5,907 nucleotides of DNA, taken from an uncultured Clostridia bacterium (GTDB lineage Bacteria; Bacillota; Clostridia; TANB77; CAG-508). Location of the stretch: positions 1 to 5,907 of the forward strand of contig CAKPKI010000098.1 of the NCBI GenBank assembly GCA_934167135.1, given 5' to 3'. The notes under the pieces are model-generated. The model was not told where the DNA came from, made no database searches, and saw only the letters and a program-made list of their open reading frames with translations. Within the stretch, counting starts at the first letter, position 1; every line of letters begins with the position of its first letter. The position numbers and the translations under genes were made by a program. Shown piece after piece: positions 1 through 5,143 of this stretch.

Positions 1-700
1 GTGTTGTATCTTCCATATAATTTGTGTAATACCATATAGCAGCTCTTTGAACAGCTTTTATATCTGAGTCTTTTATTAAACAAGATTCATCATATTCGCT
101 TGTTCCTGTTACTAGATTGCTGTAATCATAACCATCTACTGGTTCATAATAATATAATTTGTCTGTTGAGTCATATTTTATTCCTATTTTGTTTAAAAAC
201 TCTTTTTTATCTGTTTGACCTTCTATATAAGAATTATCTAATATCCATAGTAGTTCTCTATAGTGTCCATCTTCAGATAATAATTTTTTCACAACACTAT
301 CAGCATCATTACTATTTCCTACAATTTTGTTTAATAATGTTTTCCTATCTGCCTGTAAATCATATGACAAATTGTATGCAACTATTGTGTCTTTGTTATT
401 ATTCCATGATTCTCCATAATTTGCTTTTATACAATATAAATTTCTTTGTTCTCTACTAACATCTGATACTTTGTCGGAATTATATGTTGTTATATTCCAT
501 ATGTATGCATTTGTTGCTGGCTTTCCAGCTTCATTTGGAGTTGTTGGATCTCCAATTGCATATCCAATTCCCTTGGTATCTAATTTAGTTAGATTTACAT
601 ATATTGTTTCTCCTGTGTTTGCATAGCTTATTATGTAACTTAATAAGAATGCTATTATTGCTACAACTATTACTATTAAACAAACCTTTTTATTTTTCAT
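1..700 (-). CDS. Thioester-domain (TED/TQXA-type) surface adhesin, N-terminal part, cut by window edge
   Basis: An open minus-strand frame of 233 codons runs from ATG at 700 off the left edge without a stop. Residues 1-27 look like a Sec signal peptide: MKNKK, a hydrophobic core (about 6-24), then a likely cleavage site after Ser-Tyr-Ala (27). The mature part matches Cys-Gln thioester domains of Gram-positive surface proteins. Cys90 lies in LYCI, and Gln218 in AVQRAAIWYYTN resembles the family's TQxAIW signature. In this family the two side chains form an internal thioester that can bond covalently to host or surface amines. Here one extra residue lies between Gln and the AIW block compared with the strict pattern, so the exact glutamine is inferred. 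Cna-B repeats and an LPXTG sorting signal, if present, would be beyond the edge. The start at 700 is preferred over ATG 709 because AAAGGA overlaps 709 but sits 8 bases before 700. Secretion and surface location are inferred. Confidence 0.8.
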   Translation of the reverse strand, partial: MKNKKVCLIVIVVAIIAFLLSYIISYANTGETIYVNLTKLDTKGIGYAIGDPTTPNEAGKPATNAYIWNITTYNSDKVSDVSREQRNLYCIKANYGESWNNNKDTIVAYNLSYDLQADRKTLLNKIVGNSNDADSVVKKLLSEDGHYRELLWILDNSYIEGQTDKKEFLNKIGIKYDSTDKLYYYEPVDGYDYSNLVTGTSEYDESCLIKDSDIKAVQRAAIWYYTNYMEDTT

Positions 701-708
701 TAAATTCA

Positions 709-714
709 TCCTTT
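709..714 (-). promoter_or_regulatory. Ribosome binding site deciding the adhesin start
   Basis: AAAGGA on the minus strand. Its last A is also the A of an in-frame ATG at 709, leaving no spacer for that codon, whereas the ATG at 700 has an ideal 8-base spacer. This selects 700 as the start. Confidence 0.7.
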
Positions 715-718
715 CTTT

Positions 719-760
719 TTCCGAATATCATACATTATTTATTATACCGCTTTTTCGGAA
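719..760. repeat. Inverted repeat TTCCGAA/TTCGGAA in the divergent intergenic region (operator-like)
   Basis: Perfect 7-base arms at 719-725 and 754-760 are separated by 28 bases and flank the -10 of the minus-strand promoter. They are among the few GC-containing blocks in a very AT-rich spacer. The arrangement suits a dimeric regulator or looping, but I recognise no regulator consensus. The arms are too far apart for a tight hairpin. Confidence 0.4.
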
Positions 761-769
761 TAAAATCAA
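741..769 (-). promoter_or_regulatory. Sigma-A-type promoter of the adhesin gene
   Basis: On the minus strand, -35 TTGATT (764-769), a 17-base spacer and a perfect -10 TATAAT (741-746). Transcription should start near 734, giving a leader of about 34 bases before the ATG at 700. One arm of an inverted repeat lies in the spacer and the other in the leader, so a regulator could act here. Confidence 0.75.
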
Positions 770-800
770 TATTTTTTCATATATTTTATTGATTTTGTTT

Positions 801-806
801 GGAGGA
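801..806 (+). promoter_or_regulatory. Ribosome binding site deciding the carboxypeptidase start
   Basis: GGAGGA lies 6 bases before ATG 813. An in-frame TTG at 789 lies upstream of this site, so starting there would place the Shine-Dalgarno sequence inside the gene. The frame upstream of 813 is therefore not counted as coding. Confidence 0.85.
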
Positions 807-812
807 TTGTTA

Positions 813-2054
813 ATGAAATTTTATAAAATTTTTTTATGCTTATTTATTTTTATTTTTTGTTATTTTTATCCAGTTTTTGCGGATGATGAAGATTTTGAAG
901 TATTTTCTGTTGAGCCAACTACTATTAATACTTCTTCTAATACTAATTCAGAACCAACAATTAATTCTAAGTCTGCAATAATTTATGAACGTTCATCTGG
1001 ATTGGTTTTATATGGAAAGGCTGAAAATGAGAAACGAAAAATGGCATCTACAACAAAAATAATGACCGCAATAATTGTAATAGAAAATTCAAACCTAGAT
1101 AATGTTGTTGTTGTTTCACATAGTGCCGCTAGTACTGGAGGTTCTCGCCTTGGACTACATGAAAATGATAAAATTTCTATCAGAGATTTACTTTATGGAT
1201 TAATGTTATGTTCCGGAAATGATGCAGCTGTTGCATTAGCAGAAACTATAAGTGGTAATGTTGAATGTTTTGCAGATTTGATGAATAAAAAAGCTAATGA
1301 ATTAAATTTAACTTCAACTCATTTTGTTACTCCTCATGGGCTTGATGAAGAAGAACATTATACAACCGCTTTTGAACTTGCTAAAATAACAAATTATGCA
1401 TTAAATAATAAAGTATTCTGTAATTTTGTTGTTACAAAGAATCAAACTGTATATATAAATGGTATTCCAAAAACTTTGTCAAATACAAATGAGCTTTTAG
1501 GAAATTTAAGTGGAGTTTATGGTGTAAAAACTGGTTTTACTAATGGTGCAAATCGATGCCTTGTTACTGCTGTAAAAAGAGATAATATGGATTTGATTTG
1601 TATAGTCCTTGGTGCAGATACAAAAAAAGATAGAACTAAAGATAGTGTAAGTTTAATTGAATATGCTTTTAAAAATTTTACAATGGTAAATATTCAAGAA
1701 AAAATAGAAACAGAGTTTTCTAATTGGAAATTATGTAATTCTTCTAGTTTTACAGTAATTAAGGGAAAATCCAATAATATTGATGCTGTTTTAGAAGACT
1801 TACCTTATTCTTTTTTACCAGTTAATTGTAATCATCTTGATGATATTAGCATATATATATATTGTAATACAATTTTTGAGGCTCCATTAAATGCTAATTC
1901 TATATTGGGTTATCTAATTGTTAGTGTTGATAATCAAACTATACTTACTGTTAATATTTATAACTCAAATTATATTCCTTATAATACTTCTATAGATTTT
2001 TATAAAATAATCTTAAAAAATTATACTTATTATTTGGAAGGTATTTTTTATTAA
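813..2054 (+). CDS. Serine-type D-Ala-D-Ala carboxypeptidase (peptidase S11, DacA/DacF-like)
   Basis: The 413-residue product is a penicillin-binding protein that removes the terminal D-Ala from peptidoglycan stem peptides outside the membrane, limiting cross-linking. Residues 1-23 form a signal peptide (hydrophobic 7-22, cleavage after Val-Phe-Ala), followed by an acidic, Ser/Thr/Asn-rich linker to about 53. All three catalytic motifs of the family are present: S79-T-T-K82 with the nucleophile Ser79, S134-G-N136, and K239-T-G241. The catalytic domain spans about 54-285. The region from about 290 to 380 corresponds to the beta-rich PBP5-type C-terminal domain. The last 20 residues are aromatic and might hold the protein at the membrane, as in other S11 enzymes, but no clear helix can be shown. 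Length is normal. DacF, the sporulation version, usually precedes spoIIA; here tRNA genes follow, so DacA versus DacF cannot be settled. No convincing sigma-A promoter was found just upstream. Confidence 0.93.
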   Translation: MKFYKIFLCLFIFIFCYFYPVFADDEDFEVFSVEPTTINTSSNTNSEPTINSKSAIIYERSSGLVLYGKAENEKRKMASTTKIMTAIIVIENSNLDNVVVVSHSAASTGGSRLGLHENDKISIRDLLYGLMLCSGNDAAVALAETISGNVECFADLMNKKANELNLTSTHFVTPHGLDEEEHYTTAFELAKITNYALNNKVFCNFVVTKNQTVYINGIPKTLSNTNELLGNLSGVYGVKTGFTNGANRCLVTAVKRDNMDLICIVLGADTKKDRTKDSVSLIEYAFKNFTMVNIQEKIETEFSNWKLCNSSSFTVIKGKSNNIDAVLEDLPYSFLPVNCNHLDDISIYIYCNTIFEAPLNANSILGYLIVSVDNQTILTVNIYNSNYIPYNTSIDFYKIILKNYTYYLEGIFY

Positions 2055-2066
2055 TTGTTTACTGAT

Positions 2067-2114
2067 TAATGGTTTATTTTTAAATAATACAAAGAAATTT
2101 TATCAAAACCATTA
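2067..2114 (+). repeat. 9-bp inverted repeat after the carboxypeptidase gene
   Basis: TAATGGTTT (2067-2075) and AAACCATTA (2106-2114) could form a 9-bp stem with a 30-base AU-rich loop, 12 bases after the stop codon. No T-run follows, so it is not a typical intrinsic terminator. It may protect the 3' end of the mRNA or have no function. No better terminator is visible for this gene. Confidence 0.3.
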
Positions 2115-2152
2115 TACTGTAACATTAATTGTAATTTATTAAATTTTATTAC

Positions 2153-2181
2153 TTGACAAATATCAAATATTCTGTTATTAT
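2153..2181 (+). promoter_or_regulatory. Sigma-A-type promoter of the tRNA-Gly/tRNA-Cys operon
   Basis: A consensus -35 TTGACA (2153-2158), a 17-base spacer and -10 TATTAT (2176-2181). An overlapping TATAAT at 2179-2184 would give a 20-base spacer and is less likely. Transcription would start near 2188, about 10 bases before the mature tRNA-Gly. Confidence 0.85.
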
Positions 2182-2197
2182 AATTAGGCTTACAGTT

Positions 2198-2271
2198 GCA
2201 GGTATAGTTTAGTGGTAAAACATAACCTTGCCAAGGTTAAGTTACGGGTCCGATTCCCGTTACCTGCTCCA
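2198..2271 (+). tRNA. tRNA-Gly (anticodon GCC)
   Basis: A complete 74-base cloverleaf: acceptor GCAGGTA/TACCTGC, D stem GTTT/AAAC with GG in the loop, anticodon stem TAACC/GGTTA with loop TTGCCAA (GCC at 2230-2232, reading GGC and GGU), T stem ACGGG/CCCGT, discriminator T and encoded CCA. The T loop reads TCCGATT, so position 55 is C rather than the usual T that becomes pseudouridine. G18-G19 are kept, and no feature suggests a non-translational tRNA. It is the first gene of a two-tRNA transcript, 14 bases before tRNA-Cys. Confidence 0.97.
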
Positions 2272-2285
2272 TTTGATATTTATAT

Positions 2286-2359
2286 GGCGAGTTAGCCAAG
2301 CGGTAAGGCACGAGTCTGCAAAACTCTGATGGTGGGTCCGACTCCCACACTCGCCTCCA
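2286..2359 (+). tRNA. tRNA-Cys (anticodon GCA)
   Basis: A complete 74-base cloverleaf: acceptor GGCGAGT/ACTCGCC, D arm GCC...GGC, anticodon loop CTGCAAA (GCA at 2318-2320, reading UGC and UGU), T stem GTGGG/CCCAC, discriminator T and encoded CCA. The T loop is TCCGACT, with C at position 55 as in the neighbouring tRNA-Gly. The top pair of the anticodon stem (27-43) is a C-T mismatch, leaving four pairs. It is the second and last gene of the tRNA operon. Confidence 0.96.
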
Positions 2360-2369
2360 TTTGAAATCA

Positions 2370-2404
2370 ACTTACGGACTTAAAAGTTCGTGAGTTTTTA
2401 TTTT
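2370..2404 (+). terminator. Intrinsic terminator of the tRNA operon
   Basis: ACTTACGGACTT (2370-2381) pairs with AAGTTCGTGAGT (2384-2395): 12 pairs including two G-U, with a 2-base loop that would open to 4. A T-rich run at 2395-2404 follows. It lies 10 bases after the tRNA-Cys CCA. The T-run overlaps the stop and last codons of convergent tsaC. On the minus strand no T-run follows the hairpin, so it should act mainly on plus-strand transcripts. Confidence 0.88.
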
Positions 2405-3003
2405 ATATAAAACTTTAAAATTTGTTCTATTGTTATTGGACCTTCTCTTAACATTTTTATTTCACCAGCACTACAATCTATAATTGTACTTCCTTTTGAA
2501 AAAGTCACATTTCCTTCCATCATTCCATCTAATTTGGGACACATTTTTTCTATTTCATCTAAACTGGTACAAGTAGGTTCTCCACTTTGATTGGCACTTG
2601 TCATAAATATTGGACTTTCTAATTCTAGAATTAATTTTTTTATTGTTTCTGATGTTGCCATTCTAATTGCAATTGTATCTTTTCCATTTGTTACATATTC
2701 TGGTAAATCCATGTTTTTCTTTAATACTAATGTAATTGGTCCAGGCATAAATGAGCTAATTAATTTTTTTGCTACATCATTTACAATAGCTATACTTTTT
2801 ATCTGTTCTTCGTTTGCACACATTACAGGAAACGACTTTTCTATTGGACGATTTTTTACAGTTATTAATTTATCATGTGCTGTCTCTGAATTTATTCTAG
2901 CACATATGCCAAAAACAGTATCAGTTGGCACACTAATTACACCATCATTTTTTAATATTTTAACTAGCTTTTCAATTTCATTCTTTTTATATCTTTTTAT
3001 CAT
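2398..3003 (-). CDS. tsaC: L-threonylcarbamoyladenylate synthase (TsaC/Sua5/YrdC family, short form)
   Basis: The 201-residue cytoplasmic enzyme makes threonylcarbamoyl-AMP from threonine, bicarbonate and ATP. TsaBDE then use this intermediate to form t6A37 in tRNAs that read ANN codons. The single YrdC domain covers nearly the whole protein. Its hallmarks are visible: PTDTVFG (26-32), KNRP (50-53, the KxR motif), PGPIT (87-91), IAIRMA (111-116), TSANQSG (135-141), GSTIIDC (171-177) and LREGP (185-189). The extra C-terminal Sua5 domain of the roughly 340-residue version, such as B. subtilis YwlC, is absent. ATG 3003 is chosen because GAGGA (3010-3014) sits 6 bases upstream. A further in-frame ATG at 3060 lies upstream of the promoter and so cannot be transcribed from it. 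The gene appears monocistronic and converges on the tRNA operon. Confidence 0.94.
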   Translation of the reverse strand: MIKRYKKNEIEKLVKILKNDGVISVPTDTVFGICARINSETAHDKLITVKNRPIEKSFPVMCANEEQIKSIAIVNDVAKKLISSFMPGPITLVLKKNMDLPEYVTNGKDTIAIRMATSETIKKLILELESPIFMTSANQSGEPTCTSLDEIEKMCPKLDGMMEGNVTFSKGSTIIDCSAGEIKMLREGPITIEQILKFYIK

Positions 3004-3027
3004 CTTATTTCCTCTTTTCCATAGTAT

Positions 3028-3056
3028 ATTATAATCTATAATATGAAATAATGCAA
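3028..3056 (-). promoter_or_regulatory. Sigma-A-type promoter of tsaC
   Basis: On the minus strand, -35 TTGCAT (3051-3056), a 17-base spacer and -10 TATAAT (3028-3033). Transcription would start near 3021, giving a short leader of about 18 bases. This fixes the tsaC start at 3003. Confidence 0.82.
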
Positions 3057-3143
3057 CCAAATTTGATTTATGTTAATTTATGTGTTAAAATACTTATGTG
3101 CATAACTATAAACAAATTTTTGATGATTTTTTCATTTCACTTG

Positions 3144-3172
3144 TTGACTGTGAAGATAAAAGAAACCATAAT
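3144..3172 (+). promoter_or_regulatory. Candidate plus-strand promoter in the intergenic region
   Basis: -35 TTGACT (3144-3149), a 17-base spacer and -10 CATAAT (3167-3172). The -10 lies inside the left arm of a perfect 17-bp palindrome. No plus-strand protein gene follows, so a non-coding transcript ending at the terminator at 3440-3473 is the natural product. Chance matches are not rare in such AT-rich DNA. Confidence 0.5.
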
Positions 3173-3207
3173 AAATAATTGGAATGATTTCAATTATTTA
3201 TTATGGT
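3165..3207. repeat. Perfect 17-bp inverted repeat
   Basis: ACCATAATAAATAATTG (3165-3181) and its exact reverse complement (3191-3207) flank a 9-base loop. On the minus strand the hairpin is followed by TTTCTTTTAT, so it could end transcription arriving from the Spo0E-like gene before the tsaC promoter. The stem is almost all A-T, which is weak for a terminator. A regulator operator or a small mobile-element remnant are alternatives. Confidence 0.6.
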
Positions 3208-3358
3208 ATTTTGGAAATCCCATCTCAAACACTAGATTGAATGGAAACTGTTATTAATATTAATGCAACACTTCTAAATACAATAGAATCAATTCTTCAT
3301 TTTTATGTTTTTATGTCCAGAATTACTTGCTTCTATTTCTATTTTTTTATTTTATAGC

Positions 3359-3427
3359 TCATTCAATAAAAGAAGGTTTATCAGATGACTAAAAGTCAAC
3401 TTTAATTACAACTTCTTTTATTAATGA
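3359..3427 (+). repeat. Long imperfect stem with inner hairpin
   Basis: AATAAAAGAAG (3365-3375) pairs with CTTCTTTTATT (3412-3422). After a single bulged C (3364), TCATT (3359-3363) pairs with AATGA (3423-3427), giving 16 pairs. The loop holds TGACT-AAA-AGTCA (3386-3398). AAGGTT (3373-3378) could instead pair with AACTTT (3398-3403), which would compete with the outer stem. The element ends 12 bases before the terminator hairpin. Confidence 0.45.
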
Positions 3428-3439
3428 ATTGTGACATTT

Positions 3440-3473
3440 ACAAAGTACAGTCGCAAGACTGTACTTTGTTTTT
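3440..3473 (+). terminator. Strong intrinsic terminator with GCAA tetraloop
   Basis: Thirteen perfect pairs, ACAAAGTACAGTC (3440-3452) with its complement (3457-3469), enclose a GCAA (GNRA) loop and run directly into TTTTT (3469-3473). The T-run and the GNRA loop both favour the plus strand, yet no plus-strand gene precedes it. That is the main reason to propose a small RNA here. On the minus strand it directly follows the stop codon of the Spo0E-like gene and could shield that mRNA's end, but no T-run follows in that direction. Confidence 0.82.
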
Positions 3474-3624
3474 AATATTCATTCCCTATTTTATTATTTC
3501 TATAATATTCAGTAATTAATTCATCTAATTCTATACTTAATTGATAAATAATACTATAATCTTTTCCTGTCACAATACTTTCATTTAATTTGTCCCTTAG
3601 TCTACAAATTTCATCATTTAGCAT
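3472..3624 (-). CDS. Spo0E-family aspartyl-phosphate phosphatase (small)
   Basis: A 50-residue frame starts at ATG 3624 with GGAG (3634-3637) 9 bases upstream. The product matches Spo0E-like regulators: a first helix with EICRLRDKLNES (5-16), a short turn around the glycine at 20, then a second helix carrying QLSIELDELITEYY (28-41). The SIELD block (30-34) corresponds to the family's S-Q-E-L-D signature, with Ile in place of Gln. Known members such as B. subtilis Spo0E, YisI and YnzD dephosphorylate Spo0A~P and hold back sporulation. YisI and YnzD are about as short as this protein. No membrane segment or signal peptide is present. It has its own promoter, and a Spo0A-box-like site lies further upstream, which suggests feedback. 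Its target is inferred from the family. Confidence 0.85.
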   Translation of the reverse strand: MLNDEICRLRDKLNESIVTGKDYSIIYQLSIELDELITEYYRNNKIGNEY

Positions 3625-3667
3625 ACAGCATCTCTCCTTTTTTACAATTATTTGTCTGTATGTTTAT

Positions 3668-3696
3668 AAAATAACATATTTTTACATTTCAGTCAA
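3668..3696 (-). promoter_or_regulatory. Sigma-A-type promoter of the Spo0E-like gene
   Basis: On the minus strand, -35 TTGACT (3691-3696), a 17-base spacer and -10 TATTTT (3668-3673). The start would be near 3661, about 37 bases before the ATG. The -35 is strong and the -10 moderate. Confidence 0.65.
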
Positions 3697-3754
3697 TAAA
3701 ACATTTCAATAATTTTACTTTTTCTATGACATTTTTCTTTTATTTGAGAAGTAT

Positions 3755-3761
3755 TTCGACA
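3755..3761 (-). promoter_or_regulatory. Spo0A box-like site (TGTCGAA) upstream of the Spo0E-like gene
   Basis: TGTCGAA on the minus strand matches the core of the Spo0A recognition box (TGNCGAA). It lies 58 bases upstream of the -35 of the Spo0E-like gene and about 85 bases past the stop of ymfH. Binding by Spo0A~P is inferred. A 7-base match with one G-C pair in the core is suggestive in this AT-rich spacer but not proof. Confidence 0.4.
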
Positions 3762-3846
3762 TATTATTACACATTGTACATTTTTTCCGTTTTTTTTATA
3801 TTAAATTGCATTACATTTTTATTACATAATTTCAATTTGATTACAA

Positions 3847-5121
3847 TTATGCCTTTTTTATTACAGAAATAATCATTTTTTTGTCATAAAAAACTTCTTG
3901 TAATATTTGTTCAACATATTGCTCATTAACAGTAGCAATTTCTTCCAAATAATCAAAACTATTTATTTCTTTAAAGAAATCTGCTAAAAACATTCTTGCA
4001 ATATCTGCTGGCTCGTTATATTCCTTTACATATTCTCCATAAATTCTTTTCTTTATTCTATTAAATTCTTTTACATCTATTGGATTTTTCTTCATTTCAC
4101 AAACTGTTTGTTTGAACATTTCATATACTTTTTCTGGTTCAGTAGATTGTCCTGTTATTAAAATATGTGCATATCCTCTTGCAAATTCATAATCTAAACT
4201 TGGTACCGCAAATACTAATCCATTATCATATAAATCTTTATATAGTTTAGAACTTTTTCCAATTATCATATTTAATAATATTTCTATTGCAATATGTTTT
4301 TTTACTCTTTCTTTTGTATCCGCTATTTTATCTTTTATTCCTATTGTAAATAATGGTTGACTTACATCCATATTTTTTTCTATTTTTTCTTTTACAATTT
4401 CTTCTTTTTCTTCTGGATAAATTCTTTTTATTTCTCCATTAGCTTGTTTTGATACTAATCTATTTTTTATTTCTTCTAACAATTTTTCTGGTTCAAAATC
4501 ACCACAAACAACCATTGCCATGTTTGATGGATTATAAAAAGTATTATAACATTTGTATAATATATCTTTATCTATATGACTTATTGTTTCAATTGTCCCT
4601 GTTATATCTAATTTCACAGGATGTTCATTATACATAGCTTCTAATGCGTCTAAATATACTTTCCATTCTGGGTAATCATCATACATCATTATCTCTTGCC
4701 CAATTATACCTTTTTCTTTTTCAACATTTTCATCTGTAAAATATGGATTTTGAACATAGTCCATTAATTCATCTAATGCTAGATAAAAATTTTCTGTACA
4801 CTCAAATAAATATGCTGTGTGATCATTTGTAGTATATGCATTTGCATCAACTCCAAGTGCTGTAAGTGTATCCAGACTATTAACCCCATTTTCTTGTTCA
4901 AACATTTTATGTTCTAAAAAATGTGCTACTCCCTTAGGCACTTCTGTTTCTTGCGTTTCTCCTGGCACTATAAATTTACTATCATTTGAGCCATAATTTG
5001 TTCCCCATATAACATACTTTTTTTGAATTCCTTTTTTAGGAATAATCATAATTGTTAGCCCATTTTCAAGTTTTTCTACATATAGTTTTTCTTTTACATT
5101 ACAATTTTCTATGATTTCCAT
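3847..5121 (-). CDS. ymfH: M16-family zinc metallopeptidase, YmfH-like
   Basis: The 424-residue product is full length for YmfH and has no signal peptide, so it is probably cytoplasmic. The N-terminal M16 domain (about 15-205) carries the inverted zinc motif H67-F-L-E70-H71, with E70 as catalytic base. E143 in GQEIMMY is the probable third zinc ligand, and E136 seven residues before it matches the conserved second glutamate of the family, so the active site looks complete. The C-terminal M16 domain spans about 210-420. It resembles B. subtilis YmfH, usually encoded just after YmfF; the pair is annotated as associated with 5-aminopentanol modification of elongation factor P, though the peptide cleaved is unknown. 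AAGGGAG (5128-5134) lies 6 bases before the ATG. The gene begins 22 bases after the ymfF stop, so the two are one operon. No clear terminator follows. Confidence 0.92.
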   Translation of the reverse strand: MEIIENCNVKEKLYVEKLENGLTIMIIPKKGIQKKYVIWGTNYGSNDSKFIVPGETQETEVPKGVAHFLEHKMFEQENGVNSLDTLTALGVDANAYTTNDHTAYLFECTENFYLALDELMDYVQNPYFTDENVEKEKGIIGQEIMMYDDYPEWKVYLDALEAMYNEHPVKLDITGTIETISHIDKDILYKCYNTFYNPSNMAMVVCGDFEPEKLLEEIKNRLVSKQANGEIKRIYPEEKEEIVKEKIEKNMDVSQPLFTIGIKDKIADTKERVKKHIAIEILLNMIIGKSSKLYKDLYDNGLVFAVPSLDYEFARGYAHILITGQSTEPEKVYEMFKQTVCEMKKNPIDVKEFNRIKKRIYGEYVKEYNEPADIARMFLADFFKEINSFDYLEEIATVNEQYVEQILQEVFYDKKMIISVIKKA

Positions 5122-5143
5122 TAAAATCTCCCTTCTTATTAAT

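Larger units (their letters stand above)
3180..3475 (+). ncRNA. Candidate structured small RNA of unknown family
   Basis: This is the segment between the candidate promoter at 3144-3172 and the terminator at 3440-3473, about 295 bases. Neither strand has a convincing protein frame with a ribosome binding site. It contains a long stem (3359-3427) enclosing a small hairpin (3386-3398), then the terminator. I do not recognise it: features of RNase P, tmRNA or SRP RNA are missing, and its 5' and 3' ends do not pair as in 6S RNA. Both ends are inferred. It could instead be degraded sequence plus the 3' region of the minus-strand Spo0E-like transcript. Confidence 0.3.

Noticed and set aside
760..785. 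Sporulation sigma-E/K-type promoter for the carboxypeptidase (CATATATT, 778-785)
   Set aside because: The -10 fits CATANNNT loosely, but the only nearby ATA gives a 15-base spacer and such matches are frequent in this base composition.
100..792. Plus-strand frames at 100-459 and 604-792
   Set aside because: Low-complexity Leu/Phe/Tyr/His-rich translations, mostly antisense to the adhesin gene, with no ribosome binding site.
789..812. N-terminal extension of the carboxypeptidase from TTG 789
   Set aside because: It would place the GGAGGA ribosome binding site inside the gene and add residues before a clear signal peptide; ATG 813 fits both.
3004..3060. N-terminal extension of tsaC from ATG 3060
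   Set aside because: The extra 19 codons cover the -10 and -35 of a good promoter and have no ribosome binding site; the domain is complete from 3003.
3220..3250. CRISPR-repeat-like end (ATTGAATGGAAAC) near 3236
   Set aside because: It resembles the ATTGAAAC ends of some clostridial repeats, but there is one copy only, with no regular spacing and no cas gene.
2591..3257. Plus-strand frames over tsaC and its promoter
   Set aside because: They are antisense to strongly supported tsaC or overlap its promoter, and show no family features.
3210..3350. Possible decayed minus-strand gene
   Set aside because: Short peptide-like stretches can be read in more than one frame between stops, but none is long enough to assign to a family.
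3825..3851. CATAATT/AATTATG stem at the end of ymfH as a terminator
   Set aside because: Only 7 A-T-rich pairs with a 13-base loop and no T-run on the minus strand.
3766..3865. Five ATTACA copies (3766, 3810, 3821, 3840, 3860)
   Set aside because: The spacing is irregular except for the last three, and one copy is inside ymfH; this can arise by chance in AT-rich DNA.
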